A stretch of 64,000 nt of DNA from contig SWDT01000017.1 in assembly GCA_009193035.1 (NCBI GenBank), forward strand, positions 124,001-188,000. Direction: 5' to 3'. Positions 1 to 10,602 of the stretch are shown in pieces. How positions within the stretch are numbered: position 1 is the stretch's first letter; each line of letters opens with the position of its first letter. Under the pieces are notes generated by a model. It was not told the origin of the DNA. It saw only the letters and a list, made by a program, of their open reading frames with translations, and ran no database searches. A program made the position numbers and the translations under genes. Origin of the DNA: Halicephalobus mephisto (lineage: Eukaryota > Nematoda > Chromadorea > Rhabditida > Panagrolaimidae).

Positions 1-660
1 AATTAAAAGTAAAATTTAGATTTTTCGTCTTAGGATAAATTCACAAATTCAAATATTAATTTTGATGAAACAGGATACTGTATTTCGTTTCATCAAAGTT
101 GGTCAAAATTCAAAGTAAAATTTAGATTTTTCGTGTTAGGATAAATTCGAAAATTCGAATATCGATTTTGATGAAACAGGATACTGTATTTCGTTTTATC
201 AAAGTTGGTGATCAAAATTAAAAGTAAAATTTAGATTTTTCGTGTTAGGATAAATTCGAATATTAATTTTTATTATTTTAAATAAAACAATTTTTTGAAA
301 AAAAAAATCTAAAATTTCTCAACACGAAAATTCCGAATTTCGATCTGGAACTCTAAATATTAATTTTGATGAAATAGGATACTGTATTTCGTTTCGTCAA
401 AGTTGATGAGCAAAATTAAAAGTAAAATTTAGATTTTTCGTGTTAGGATAAATTCGAATATCGATTTTGATGAAATAGGATACTGTATTTCGTTTCATCA
501 AAGTTGATGATCAAAATTAAAAGTAAAATTTAGATTTTTCGTCTTAAAATAAATTCACAAATCACGTTTAGATTCAAAAATTCGAACATCAATTTTTATT
601 ATTTTAAATAAAACAATTTTTTGAAATAAAAAAAATCTAAAATTCCGAATTTCGATCTAG
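1..660. repeat. Tandem/dispersed repeat, about 105-bp unit
   Basis: Five recognisable copies start near 1, 112, 213, 412 and 511. Each contains AAAGTAAAATTTAGATTTTT followed by TCGTSTTAGGATAAATTC and then a GATACTGTATTTCGTTT segment. The copies between 250 and 360 and after 560 are diverged. No coding potential is seen. Confidence 0.75.
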
Positions 661-779
661 AACTCTGAATTCCAATTTTAATAGAAAAGCACCGGTTAAG
701 ACGAAAAATTAGCTTTATCGTTTCCGTAACTTTACAAGATTCGAAAAATAAATTTTAAAATTATACTATTAAAAAAGCA

Positions 780-1680
780 ATAATATTTCCAATAAAATTT
801 CGAAAAACGGTCCTGACACGGCTTGAATTTTCCAATTAAGACCAAAAAGTAAAAAATTTTATGTTTATTGTATTTTCGAGATTAAAATTAAAAAAAAAGT
901 GTTTTTAGTAAAAATTCTGAAAATTATCCTGATTGGAAAATTCCAGATTTTCGTGTCAAGACCAAAAAGTAAAAAATTTGATGCTTATTGTATTTTAGAA
1001 AATTAAAATTAAAAAAATAAAATATTTTTAGTAAAAATTCTGAAAATGGTCCTGATTGGAAAATTCCAGATTTTCGTGTCGAGACCAAAAAGTAAAAAAT
1101 CACATGCTTATTGTATTTTTGAAAATTCTAATTTAAAAAAGTGAAAATATTGAAAATAAAAATTCCAAAAAAATGAATCCGATGGAAATTTATAAAATAT
1201 CCCCTTAAGACCAAAAAATGACGAATTTTGTGTCTATGTGATTTTGAAGGGCTTCAAATCGTCAACATAAAAAGAAAAAAATATTTATCGCAAAATTTTA
1301 AACTAAACCAATATGGATTTTTCTAATTTTCCATTTGGGACCAAAAATTAAAAATTTTCTTTATAAGAAAATTCTTATTACAAAATTCCGGAGAGTTGTC
1401 TCGACACGAAAATTAAGAATTTTCCAGCCAGGACCATAATTTAAAAAAATTTTAAAATCATTTTACAAATTTCTAAAATTATGTTTTTATAAAAAATAAA
1501 AACACTATAATATTCAAAAATAATTGTCTCGACACGAAAATTAAAAATTTTCCAGCCAGGACCACAATTTAAAAAAATTTTTAAATTATTTTACAAATTT
1601 CTAAAATTATGTTTTTGTAAAAAATAAAAACACTATAAAATTCAAAAATAATTGTCTTCACACGAATTTTCTAATTTTCC
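780..1680. repeat. Two adjacent tandem arrays carrying the GTCxxGACACGA word
   Basis: From about 839 to 1140 there are three copies of a roughly 120-bp unit, each starting GACCAAAAAGTAAAAAAT, with TTTTCGTGTC at the other end. From about 1396 to 1680 there are two full copies and one partial copy of a roughly 129-bp unit, starting GTCTCGACACGAAAATT and containing CCAGCCAGGACC. No open frame of interest was found. Confidence 0.7.
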
Positions 1681-1984
1681 AAGTAGAACTAAAAATTAAA
1701 AATTTCCACGTTCACGTGGTTCTAAGAAGTTCCAAAAGCTTCCGACGAACTACGGAGAATTCTAGAATTTTATATGAAATTTTGTAACGTGATACAAGGA
1801 TTATTTCTTTACTGTTAAAAAGATAGACATGTTTGTCATTAAATTTTTAAAGAAATGCTTCGAGAAAAATTTCTAGAATTCGGTTATTAGTACAGAAAAT
1901 TACGGAAAGTTGTATTCACAAAGTTCCCAATTATACTATTACAAAAAACGGAAATCTGTGTCACAAAAATCGAAAAAAATGTTT

Positions 1985-2535
1985 TAGTACGAATTTGTAG
2001 AACTTTCCGGTCGAGACCAAAAATCGGTGAATTTTGTTTTCATATCAATTTAAAGAATTTCTGAATAATATTATTGTAAAAAACAAACACAATTTTAAAG
2101 AAATTCTAAAAATAGTTCCGACACGAAAGTCCAAAATTTTCCAGTCAAGACCAAAAATCGGTGAATTTTGTTTTTATATCGATTCAAAGAATTTCTGAAT
2201 AATATTATTATAAATAATTCTAAAAATAGTCCCGACACGAAAATCCAAAATTTTCCAGTCAAGACCAAAAATCGGTAAATTTTGTTTTTATATCGATTCA
2301 AAGAATTTCTGAATAATATTATTGTAAAAAATAAACACAATTTTAGAGAAATTCTAAAAATAGTCCCGACACGAAAATCCAAAATTTTCCGGTCAAGACC
2401 AAAAACAGGTAAATTTTGTTTTTATATCGATTCAAAGAATTTCTAAATAATATTATTGTAAAAAACAAACACAATTTTAAAGAAATTCTAAAAATAGTCC
2501 CGACACGAAAATCCAAAATTTTCCAGTTAAAACTA
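1985..2535. repeat. Tandem array, about 113-135 bp unit
   Basis: Four to five copies, each with GACCAAAAATCGGTGAATTT, then TATCGATTCAAAGAATTTCT, then GTCCCGACACGAAAATCC. The repetition creates a spurious 95-codon minus-strand frame, itself a repeated peptide; this is a property of the array, not a gene. Confidence 0.75.
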
Positions 2536-2589
2536 AAAGAAAATTTTTTAATTTAATTTTGAAAAATCTCAAAAGCATCTAAGAGATTT

Positions 2590-2853
2590 TTAAAAATTCG
2601 AAAATCTTGTACGATGTTTTATAATCTTCGTCAAAGACCGTAAACAACGAAAATCTCTAAAACCAAGTTGTTTTGGTGGGATAAATGAAATCCGGGGCTT
2701 TGGTACCTGGTGCCCAATGTCCATATGTAATCTCAAAAACGGAAAAAATTCTGATGAAATTCTTAATGCAAAAAACGACGACTTTTGAGTCATGACGCAA
2801 AATTCGGCACTGAAAAACGAAACAAGGAACGTCAGAATAGTCATCAAGTACAA
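2590..2853 (-). other. Unique stretch with an 87-codon minus frame, doubtful gene
   Basis: This is the only non-repetitive stretch in the first 4 kb. A minus-strand frame from 2853 to 2590 starts with a hydrophobic run (MYLMTILTFLVSFFSA) that could be a signal peptide, followed by 70 residues with no motif I recognise. There is no clear splice context and no partner exon. It may be chance, a remnant, or a small secreted protein. I include it because it interrupts the arrays. Confidence 0.15.
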
Positions 2854-2879
2854 TTATACTACTTTAAAAATAGTAACAA

Positions 2880-3370
2880 AAACTGTTACGAAACGATCCC
2901 GACACGACCTTTTGAAATTTCTTAGAACCTTATTTTTATAAAATTTTGAAATTTTTCAACAGTTTCAAAATTCGAATTTAAAAATAATAAAAATTTTTGC
3001 GAAATGGTCCTGACACGATCTTTTGGAATTTTTTAGGATTTAAAATTTTATAAGATTTTGAAATTTCTTAGAATTCGAATTTAAAAGTAACAAAAATTTC
3101 TACAAAATAGTCCTGACACGACCTTTTGGAATTTTTTAGGATTTAAAATTTTATAAAATTTTGAAATTTTTTAAAATCTTATTTTTATAAAGTTTTGAAA
3201 TTTCTTAAAATTCGAATTTAAAAATAAAAATTTCTACAAAATGATCCTGACACGACCTTTTGAAACTTCTTAGAATCTTATTTTTATAAAATTTTGAAAT
3301 TTCTTAAAATTCGAATTTAAAAATAATAAAAATTTTTACGAAATGGTCCTGAAATGACTTTTTTTAATCT
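2880..3370. repeat. Tandem array, about 105-130 bp unit
   Basis: About five copies built on GGTCCTGACACGACCTTTT, each followed by an AT-rich TTTTAGAATCTTATTTTTAT segment. The copies lie near 2895, 3007, 3112, 3244 and 3345. Confidence 0.7.
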
Positions 3371-4140
3371 CCTAGAATTCAAAGTTTATGTAATTTCGGA
3401 ATTTTTATTCAATTTTTGGCAGATTCTAATTAATTCTAGAAAGCTCTAAAAGTTTTATGAGATTCTGGAAGGTTTCTGAAGCTGCTATTAAATTCTAAAA
3501 CGTTCAACAAATTTTCGGAAGATTCTGGAAAAATTTCGAAAGTTTCTATAAAATTCAGAAAACTTTTGTGGTTTTAGAATTTTATTAATTTTTAAAGTTT
3601 CTGAATTTTTTAAAGTTCAGAAAATTTTTATGGAATTTCGAAAAAGTTCAAAAAAATTTGGAAAATTCTGGACTTTAAAATTTTTCTTCAAGAATTTAGA
3701 AATTTTTAAATTTGATAAAAAATTTAGAAAAATTGTGAAATTTTAAAAATATTGAATTTTTTATTAAATTCAAAAAATTAAAACATGAAATTTTTAAAAA
3801 ATTGAAAAATTTAGAAAATTTTTATTAATTTTTAAAAATTTTAATTTTTTTAATAAATTCTAGAAAAATTCAGAAAATGTTTATGAAATTTTGGGAGATT
3901 TTAGAAGATTATGGAAGATTTTAGAAAAATTTTATGAACTTTCAAAGTTTCCAAATCCTTAATCTGATTCTAAAAAAATTCAAAATTCTTTAATAAATTC
4001 AAAAATTTTATAAAATTTAAAAAAAATTAGAAAATTTTTTATTAAATTTAAAAATTTTAGAAAACTTTAAAAATTCAAAACTCTTTAATTCCAAAATTTT
4101 CAAAAAATTAAAAATTGTAATTTTATTTTTAAAAACATTT
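3371..4140. repeat. AT-rich degenerate low-complexity DNA
   Basis: Diffuse repetition of short words such as TTCTGGAAGATTTT and AAAATTTTAGAAAATT, with no stable period. No gene is seen. Confidence 0.5.
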
Positions 4141-4645
4141 CAGCAATAATACGTTTCAAAAATATCTTGTTTATCCAAGAAAACTCGAGCGAGCAAAGTT
4201 CCAGTTTGAAACCAGCAGTCATTGCCTGAGGCAGGTCGATAATTAGAGACTGGCAGGTAATTGAAGCTGTGTTAAATTTGTACTCGAAGGTGTCGGACAG
4301 GAATTCTCACGAGAGTCAGTTATTTCGTTTTTGGAGACAATTTTCCAGAGTTTTCCATGGAAACCAAAAAAATCAAAAAAAAATCAAAGAAAAGTAAAAA
4401 ACTTTAAAAAATCTAAAATAATTTTAAAAAAACTAAAAAAAAATCAAAAAACTTAAAAAACTTAAAAAAATCAAAAAAATTTAAAAAAACTTTAAAAATC
4501 TAAAAATCTGAAAAAACTAAAAAAATTTTTAAAAAATCTAAAAAACTCAAAAAATTTTTAATCTGAAAAATTTTAATTTTAAAAAACCAAAGAAATTTAA
4601 AACTGAAATTAAAAAATTTTATTCAGACTAAATAGTGATCGGATA
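4141..4645. other. Downstream flank of the FMO gene
   Basis: 4141-4345 is a unique, less AT-rich stretch with no convincing frame. 4346-4617 is A-rich low complexity. A minus-strand AATAAA lies at 4623-4618, about 25 nt past the FMO stop codon, and is the likely polyadenylation signal of that gene. Confidence 0.45.
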
Positions 4646-4647
4646 TT

Positions 4648-7600
4648 TTAGAAAATTGTGGACATATCATATTGGAGGTCGAACCAAAGAAGGATAAATG
4701 AAAACAAAAACGAAAAAATTAACAAATATGTCATAAATCCCAGGACTGACATTCCTTCTGGAGTAAAACAAAGGCCAAACAATCCAGAAACCAATATGAA
4801 CGTAAGTGCCATGGAGAGGACCTTCATTGAGCTGTACCGAAAATATTCATCCTGAAAAAATAATATTACAAAATTTTTAAAATAAAAAAAATGGTCCCGG
4901 GACGAATTTTTAAAACCTAAATTTTCCAAAATAGTTTAAAAACACATTTTCCATATTATTCAAAAACATCAATTTTTAAATAATTCAAAAAAATAATTTT
5001 ACAAAAATTTAAAAATAAAAAAATGGTCCCATGACAAATTTCCGTTTTTCTAAAAATTTTCAAAACTTCAATTTTTAAATAAAATTACGTTTTAGAAATT
5101 TAAATTTATAATTAAAAAAGTAAAAAACTGACCAAAGTTCCTCTTTTTTTGTGTTTTCTCGTTCGGCATTGTCTGTTTTTTAAAGGAATTTTGACCCTCG
5201 TGGGCAAGGTGTAGAGGGCTTCCCGAGCCCCGGACCACCTACCCGGCCCGACCAGTCTGTAGACATAAGGAGCATTAGCCCCTAAAAACAGCCTCAGGAA
5301 GAATTTAAAATCCGTCAAAAAAATCTAAAAAATTAAATTTTAGAAAATCAAAGAATTTCTAAAAATTTAAATTTTTTTAAATAAAACTTTTTTAAAAATT
5401 AAAAATTCCTAAAAATCAAAATTTGTAATTTTTAATTAAAAATTTTTTTAAATTAATTTTTTTTTAAATTAAAATTTTTAAAAAATTTATATATTTTTAA
5501 AAATTTACTTTTTTAATATCTGGTTTGCATCCGATTAACTCGGCTATCTCGTCCATATACGGTACGAAGTCCACTTGGAGGGTGTGTTTCGGGGAAGCAA
5601 AATACCGTTTTTTCATTTCCGTTCTTTTTTGATCGATGTCTGCTTGCATTGTGGTCCCGGACGGAAGGAAGTACTTTCCGGCGAAGACCCCGGAGACCCA
5701 TCTGGATTGGATTTCTGAAATCGGAGCTACTGATCCGATCGGCTGGATCAGACCTATGACTGCTAGAGAAGGGTCCTCAAGAGGAAACACGAACTTGTAG
5801 AGGTTTACTGTATGGTCCTGAAAAATTACAAAAAATCCAAAAATTAAAAAAATTATTTTTACTTTTTTAGAAACCTATTAAATTTTAAATTTTTCGATTT
5901 TGAACAAAATTGTAGATAATTTTAGAAATTTTAATATTCCAAATTTTGAATTTAAAAATAAAAATTACCTTAATCGGAACGATGCTTTTAGGTTTTAAAA
6001 AAGGAAAATCGAAAGTGTATCCGGTGGATAAAATCAGACAGTCACAAGGAAACCGTCTTCCGCCTTTGACGATTACTGATTTCTCCTCAAATGTCTCCAC
6101 GTCTTCCTGCAAACAGTACTGTAATCACACAAAATTCAAACAATAACTAATTTCACAATGACAAAAAATCCAATGATTTTAAATAATTTTATGAATGTTG
6201 AAAAACTCATGAGAGAACGGGCTCCTAACACGAAAGTCCCTGAGAGACTGTAGCCACTTCGTGCTGTATTCTTTGTGTGATAAAAGATTTGTGATATATG
6301 ATAGAGGATAAAAATTAAATAACCTTGTATGAACGTTTAAGAAATCGTGAGAGAACGACTCCTAACACGAAAGTCCCTGAGACTCTGTAGTCGTTTCATG
6401 TTGTCTTCTTTATACAACAAAACACTTTTAATATATAATCTTGATGTTTTGTACTCTAGTTCTAGTGCTATAGTGCACAATAAATACTGAAACCGTGTTA
6501 GGACCATAAACTTAGAAATTCGTGTCGGGATCATTTCATAGGAAAATTACTTTAAATTTGCATAATTATGCATCTAGGACTACTTCCGAAAATCACTCTG
6601 ACACTAAAAATATGCAGTATTACTGTATGTAAAATTGAAAATTTATTAACTTCTAAGATTTTTAGAAATTTCAGAAATTTTTTAAATACCATGTTTGTAA
6701 AAAATAAATTACCATATGACTGGAAACGGATGGTCCCGACACGATTTCTACCGACTTTACCAAGTAAATAATTTTGTATTTTTCGAGTACTTACCGTAAC
6801 GACGATATGTCCACTGGAAAGCAAATTACACAAAGCATCGTTGACAGTCGGATGTTGTTCGAAAAATCTGTGATTCGGTCTCAATCCATACAGATCGTGG
6901 TCCATTCTTTGTTGAAGTCGATGTTCCATGAAGTCGTTCACAATATTCATGGGAAGGATATTCCGAATAAAGTAATAGAGCCGGCTATGGAAGACTATAT
7001 CGTAGGGCATTCCTCCTTGGGCACAGCGATTGAAGATCCACGATCCTCTTCTTGTGGATACAGTTACCTAAGATGTTTATAAAAATGGATTTTATGGAGA
7101 TAAAAAGAGGTAATTAAGTTGTCAAAATTCGGATTGATATTTTCATAAAAATTAAGAAAAGTAAAAATCAACGTATGATGATACCGTATCCATATCGAAA
7201 TCGCGTACGAAGTTACCTTGTTCTGTTTTTATAGTTTGGAAGTTGTTCGAAATTTGTTATAATATTTGAAAATAACGGTGTTAGTATGAAATGACACGGT
7301 ATCCCTCGTATATGAAGTTATTCGATATTGTTCAATTTTTATAGCTCTGGATTTTTCCCAAATGTGTTACAAGATTTAAAAAATTGATTCTACAGGAGAT
7401 AACTTTATACTATCATCAAAATTACATATAAAGTTACCTCGTATAAAATCCACTTTTCATATATTAAGGTTTTCTCGAAGTTAATTACAAAACTCGAAAA
7501 AACTAAATTAATATAAGACAACTCCATATCATTATGAACATTTCATACAAAGTTATCTCCTGTAAATTTTGTAACAATTTTAAAACTCTTTATAATGATG

Positions 7601-8842
7601 AAGTAATCCTATCATTACCCGTCACAATTTCGAATTAATATAATTTAAAAATAAAGTAACTTACAGATTTGGCAATTTTGGCCAGTTCTACTGCAATGTC
7701 CAAAGCAGAATTCCCGATACCGACGATGAAGACATCTTTACCCTCAAATCCTCTGTAATCGGTGTAATCATGAGCGTGAAGACATTTCCCTTTAAATTTC
7801 TCCATTCCTGAAGAAATTACCATAGTATTTTCCAATTATGAAATCCTCAAACCTCTAAACTGAGGATAAACTGGAATTGAATGGTGTCCTGTGCACAACA
7901 TTAATTTCTCAAAAAATTCCACTTTTCCGTTGTTTAATTTTATTTTCCATTTATCTCCTTCTTTTTCGGCAACTTCCACAGATGTATTGAATCTGATGTA
8001 CTTTAAAAGATCGAATTTCTCGGCATAGTCCTTCATGTACTGCAGAACCAGACTATGATGCATAAAGTTGGGCCAGGATTCAGGAGGAGGGAAATCAGAG
8101 TAGCACATCATTTCTTTCGAAGTGTTGACTACTGTAGAACCCATCACCGTTCCTCCTACCTGGAAAGATTCACAGTTCATGGTGATGCTTAACGAAAATA
8201 AAAAAGTCCAACCTTGGTCTCGACGCGAATGGTGTTTCATTTTTAATGTTGCTTTTAATGAATTCCGAATACTTATTTCGATTCTTTTTATATTTGACAG
8301 ACTTCATATATCGTCTTCCATCTGGCAAATGTAAAGACTAGGAAGTGTTCAAAATCCATCAAAAACAACATTAAAAGTGAAGCATCATTCACGTCGAGAC
8401 CAAAGTTGAATAATTTATTATATTTCTTTGATTTAGCTAATCCCAATTTATGATTTAACATAATATATCAACATCAACAGCAGTCCTGATACGAAAAATT
8501 ACTTTCCAATACTCTTTAATAGATTTTGAATTTTTCTTTGATTATTTTTATATTCGACAGATAGAAGATGTATAACATCTGTCGAATATAAAAATAATCA
8601 AAAAAAGATTCAAAATCCATCAAAACATAATCAGAAAAGCAACATCACTTTTCACGTCAGGACCCAACTTGAATAACCTAGTTTATTTTACTGGAACCTA
8701 CATTTTGGCCAGGTCGGTAATTCCAAAGTCCTCCTAACTCAGAAGTTCTTTCGAAACAAACAACTTCCAATCCATTTTCAATACAAGCTTTTATTGCCGG
8801 CAATCCAGAAGCTCCAGCACCAATCACACAAACTTTAACCAT
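4648..8842 (-). CDS. Flavin-containing monooxygenase (FMO family)
   Basis: Eight coding exons on the minus strand: 8842-8702, 8159-7853, 7807-7665, 7067-6795, 6106-5969, 5817-5509, 5324-5133 and 4851-4648, predicting 568 residues against about 530 usual for the family. FMOs are NADPH-dependent flavoenzymes that oxygenate nitrogen or sulfur in small molecules at the ER membrane. Visible motifs are the FAD-binding GAGASG (residues 8-13), the FMO signature FKGKCLHAHDY (154-164, matching FxGxxxHxxxY), the NADPH-binding GIGNSALD (179-186) and STGY near 317. The C-terminal exon encodes a strongly hydrophobic tail (about 515-560), consistent with the usual ER tail anchor. Exon 2 follows exon 1 as GQN/VGGTV in phase 0; intron 2 is only 45 nt. 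The start is the first ATG, directly before the FAD fold, and is preceded by a weak acceptor (TTCAAG). Family assignment is firm; substrate and orthology are not visible. Confidence 0.95.
6191..6440. repeat. Two-copy repeat in FMO intron 4
   Basis: Two direct copies (about 6205-6300 and 6343-6440) of a unit containing GAGAGAACG, CTCCTAACACGAAAGTCCC and GAGACTGTAGCC. The intron (6107-6794) otherwise holds AT-rich sequence and one more GGTCCCGACACGA word near 6733. Confidence 0.6.
8206..8412. mobile_element. Short palindromic (MITE-like) element in FMO intron 1
   Basis: The left arm at about 8206-8255 reads CCAACCTTGGTCTCGACG; the right arm at about 8366-8412 is its near reverse complement (CGTCGAGACCAAAGTTG). 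The inner arm sequences TTTTAATGTTG and CAACATTAAAA also pair. The element is about 207 bp with no coding capacity. It is likely a non-autonomous hairpin element sitting wholly inside intron 1 (8160-8701). Confidence 0.6.
8522..8625. repeat. Near-perfect hairpin, about 40-nt arms
   Basis: Left arm TTTGATTATTTTTATATTCG, followed by ACAG, a loop of about 18 nt, and the reverse complement ending near 8620. It sits between GTCCTGATACGAAAAATTAC upstream and TTTTCACGTCAGGACC downstream, so it may be the core of a second, larger palindromic element (about 8485-8665). Confidence 0.7.
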
Positions 8843-9329
8843 CTTGAATCCAAAACAAAAATGATGAAAAATCCAAAAATCTTCTAACCCGATTGAACAA
8901 TCGTTCGTCCAGTCATGACTATTTCAGTTTCCATGGGAAAGAAGAACAGAACCCCACAAAAGTCAAAATACGTGACACTCTCTTCCGCGCAGGTCATCCA
9001 CTCGCTGACCATCCACGTAATTCCTTTTATTTCATGGATTTTTCGGAAGAACGAGGATATCGCGAAATGTAAAATTAACTCTCGACACGAATTTTCCCGG
9101 AATTCATAAACGTTTATTTTCGAAAATACAAATTGATATCGATATAAAAAAATTTAAAAAATCAATTCCTAACACAAAGGTTTTTAAAATTATTACAAAT
9201 TTAATCTTTCTCTAGTATAAAAAAACAAAAATTTGAAAAATAACAAAGTCAACTCTTACTACAAGGGTTTCTAAAAACCACGAATAAAATTTGTTTCAAA
9301 AAAGAGCAAAAGTTAGTCACGAAAACAAT
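8843..9329. other. Upstream region of the FMO gene
   Basis: 8843-9110 is unique sequence directly upstream of the FMO start and probably holds its promoter. No recognisable regulatory word stands out. 9110-9329 contains diverged copies of the dispersed CTCGACACGAA-type word and AT-rich filler. Confidence 0.35.
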
Positions 9330-10105
9330 CTAAGATAGACAAGTCGACTTTCGCCACGAAAACTCTAGGAAATAATACAGATAACAGATGAAGCGGCACG
9401 AGAGATTCAGCAATGTAGTTCTTTGTGCTTCGGGCAATTCTTTTAGAATTTTTATCACTTGCTTCTGGACGGACTTCAGAGCATGCCATGAGTCAAAGTG
9501 ATAGCTGTATCTGTCCTCGCGCAGGAACTTGCAGATGCTGGTATGCTTGTCCACGGTGATAGCTTCAACAGTCTTCTTGGCTTCTATCATTTCCAAACAC
9601 TTCTTCACTCCAGCCAATTCCATTCTTTGTGAAACATCACCTACTTCTGACTTACGTACAACAAAAAAACATAAGATTCTTTTAGTCGTAGCCTCCATAA
9701 CTCATACAACGCAATACTCTGCACAATATCCAGGGCTATCGTACTGGCCATCCATACTGATTATGATATCTTGTGGAAGACTGTTGTACATCTCATCCTG
9801 CTGTCTGTAATATTCTTTTCTAATAGCAGGCCATATGCGTCTTGCAGAATAATTATTAAAAGTTCTTTCGGACATTCTGGAGATGTTAGCCGCATAGAAA
9901 AACGAAGACAAGTTTGCAAACCTTATAGAGGAAGACAGTGTTCGAGTAATTTCTCTAACTGTGGTATTTCAACGAGGACAAATTGGTGGTAAGAAGTAGG
10001 ATGAAAAACATTTTCTGAAGAGGTATTATCAAAAGAATAATTGTATTCTGAGGGAAAACTCATATTTTGATCTAATTCATACATTTTAGGTATGAACACA
10101 TTCAA
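9330..10105 (-). pseudogene. Broken DDE-type transposase, Kolobok-like
   Basis: One frame from 9911 to 9330 reads through a single in-frame TGA at about 9704-9702: on one side MDGQYDSPGYCAEYCVV, on the other VMEATTKRIL, with no shift. An upstream portion (10105-9923) is in another frame, so there is also a frameshift near 9920. DGxxDSPG, then KRIL, then VDKH, then SWHALKSVQK follow the spacing I recall for animal DDE transposases of the Kolobok-like, THAP-associated group. That assignment is from memory. About 250 residues of the catalytic region remain. No N-terminal zinc finger and no clear terminal repeats were found, so this is a decayed fragment. Confidence 0.6.
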
Positions 10106-10602
10106 AAATTAATCAAACAAATTGCAAACCAAAGAACTGCAAATTTAGTGTCTCGACACGAAAGTTATAAAACACTAAAAGCACACTCAAAATTTTGGGG
10201 CCCGATCTTGCACTCCCCCTTTAAAAGATAACCAAACTTGATAGAAGTACGTTGATCTTCGTCAAAAATTAAATAAGTGGATTTCTGCTTGGCTTCAATT
10301 TTCGAGTGCCCGAAAGTAAAACCTGGATTAATTTTCTAAGAACTTACTTTCAGTAAAAATGCGATCACGGATCCCTAATAGTTGTTGTTTTCCATTTTAT
10401 AATACTTCAAATATCCCTACGTTTGCATAAATTAGCCTAATATATCTATGTTCAAAAAACTTCCAAATAACTGAAAAGTAAATCACGTAATATCCCTGTA
10501 GTAGAAATTCTGACCTTTGATTATTAAAAATCCTATTTTTTTACTGTTTTCGACATATCATGAGGTTTTAAGAAATACTTTGATCTCTAGATCAAATAAA
10601 AG
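10106..10602. other. Intergenic sequence upstream of the membrane-protein gene
   Basis: Mostly unique, moderately AT-rich. One TGTCTCGACACGAAAG word occurs near 10149. The part nearest 10106 may be remains of the transposon whose transposase is at 9330-10105. No exon with a signal peptide was found here, although one is expected for the downstream gene. Confidence 0.3.

Noticed and set aside
2095..2382. 95-codon minus frame with repeated peptide
   Set aside because: Wholly inside the 113-135 bp tandem array; the peptide repeats because the DNA does.
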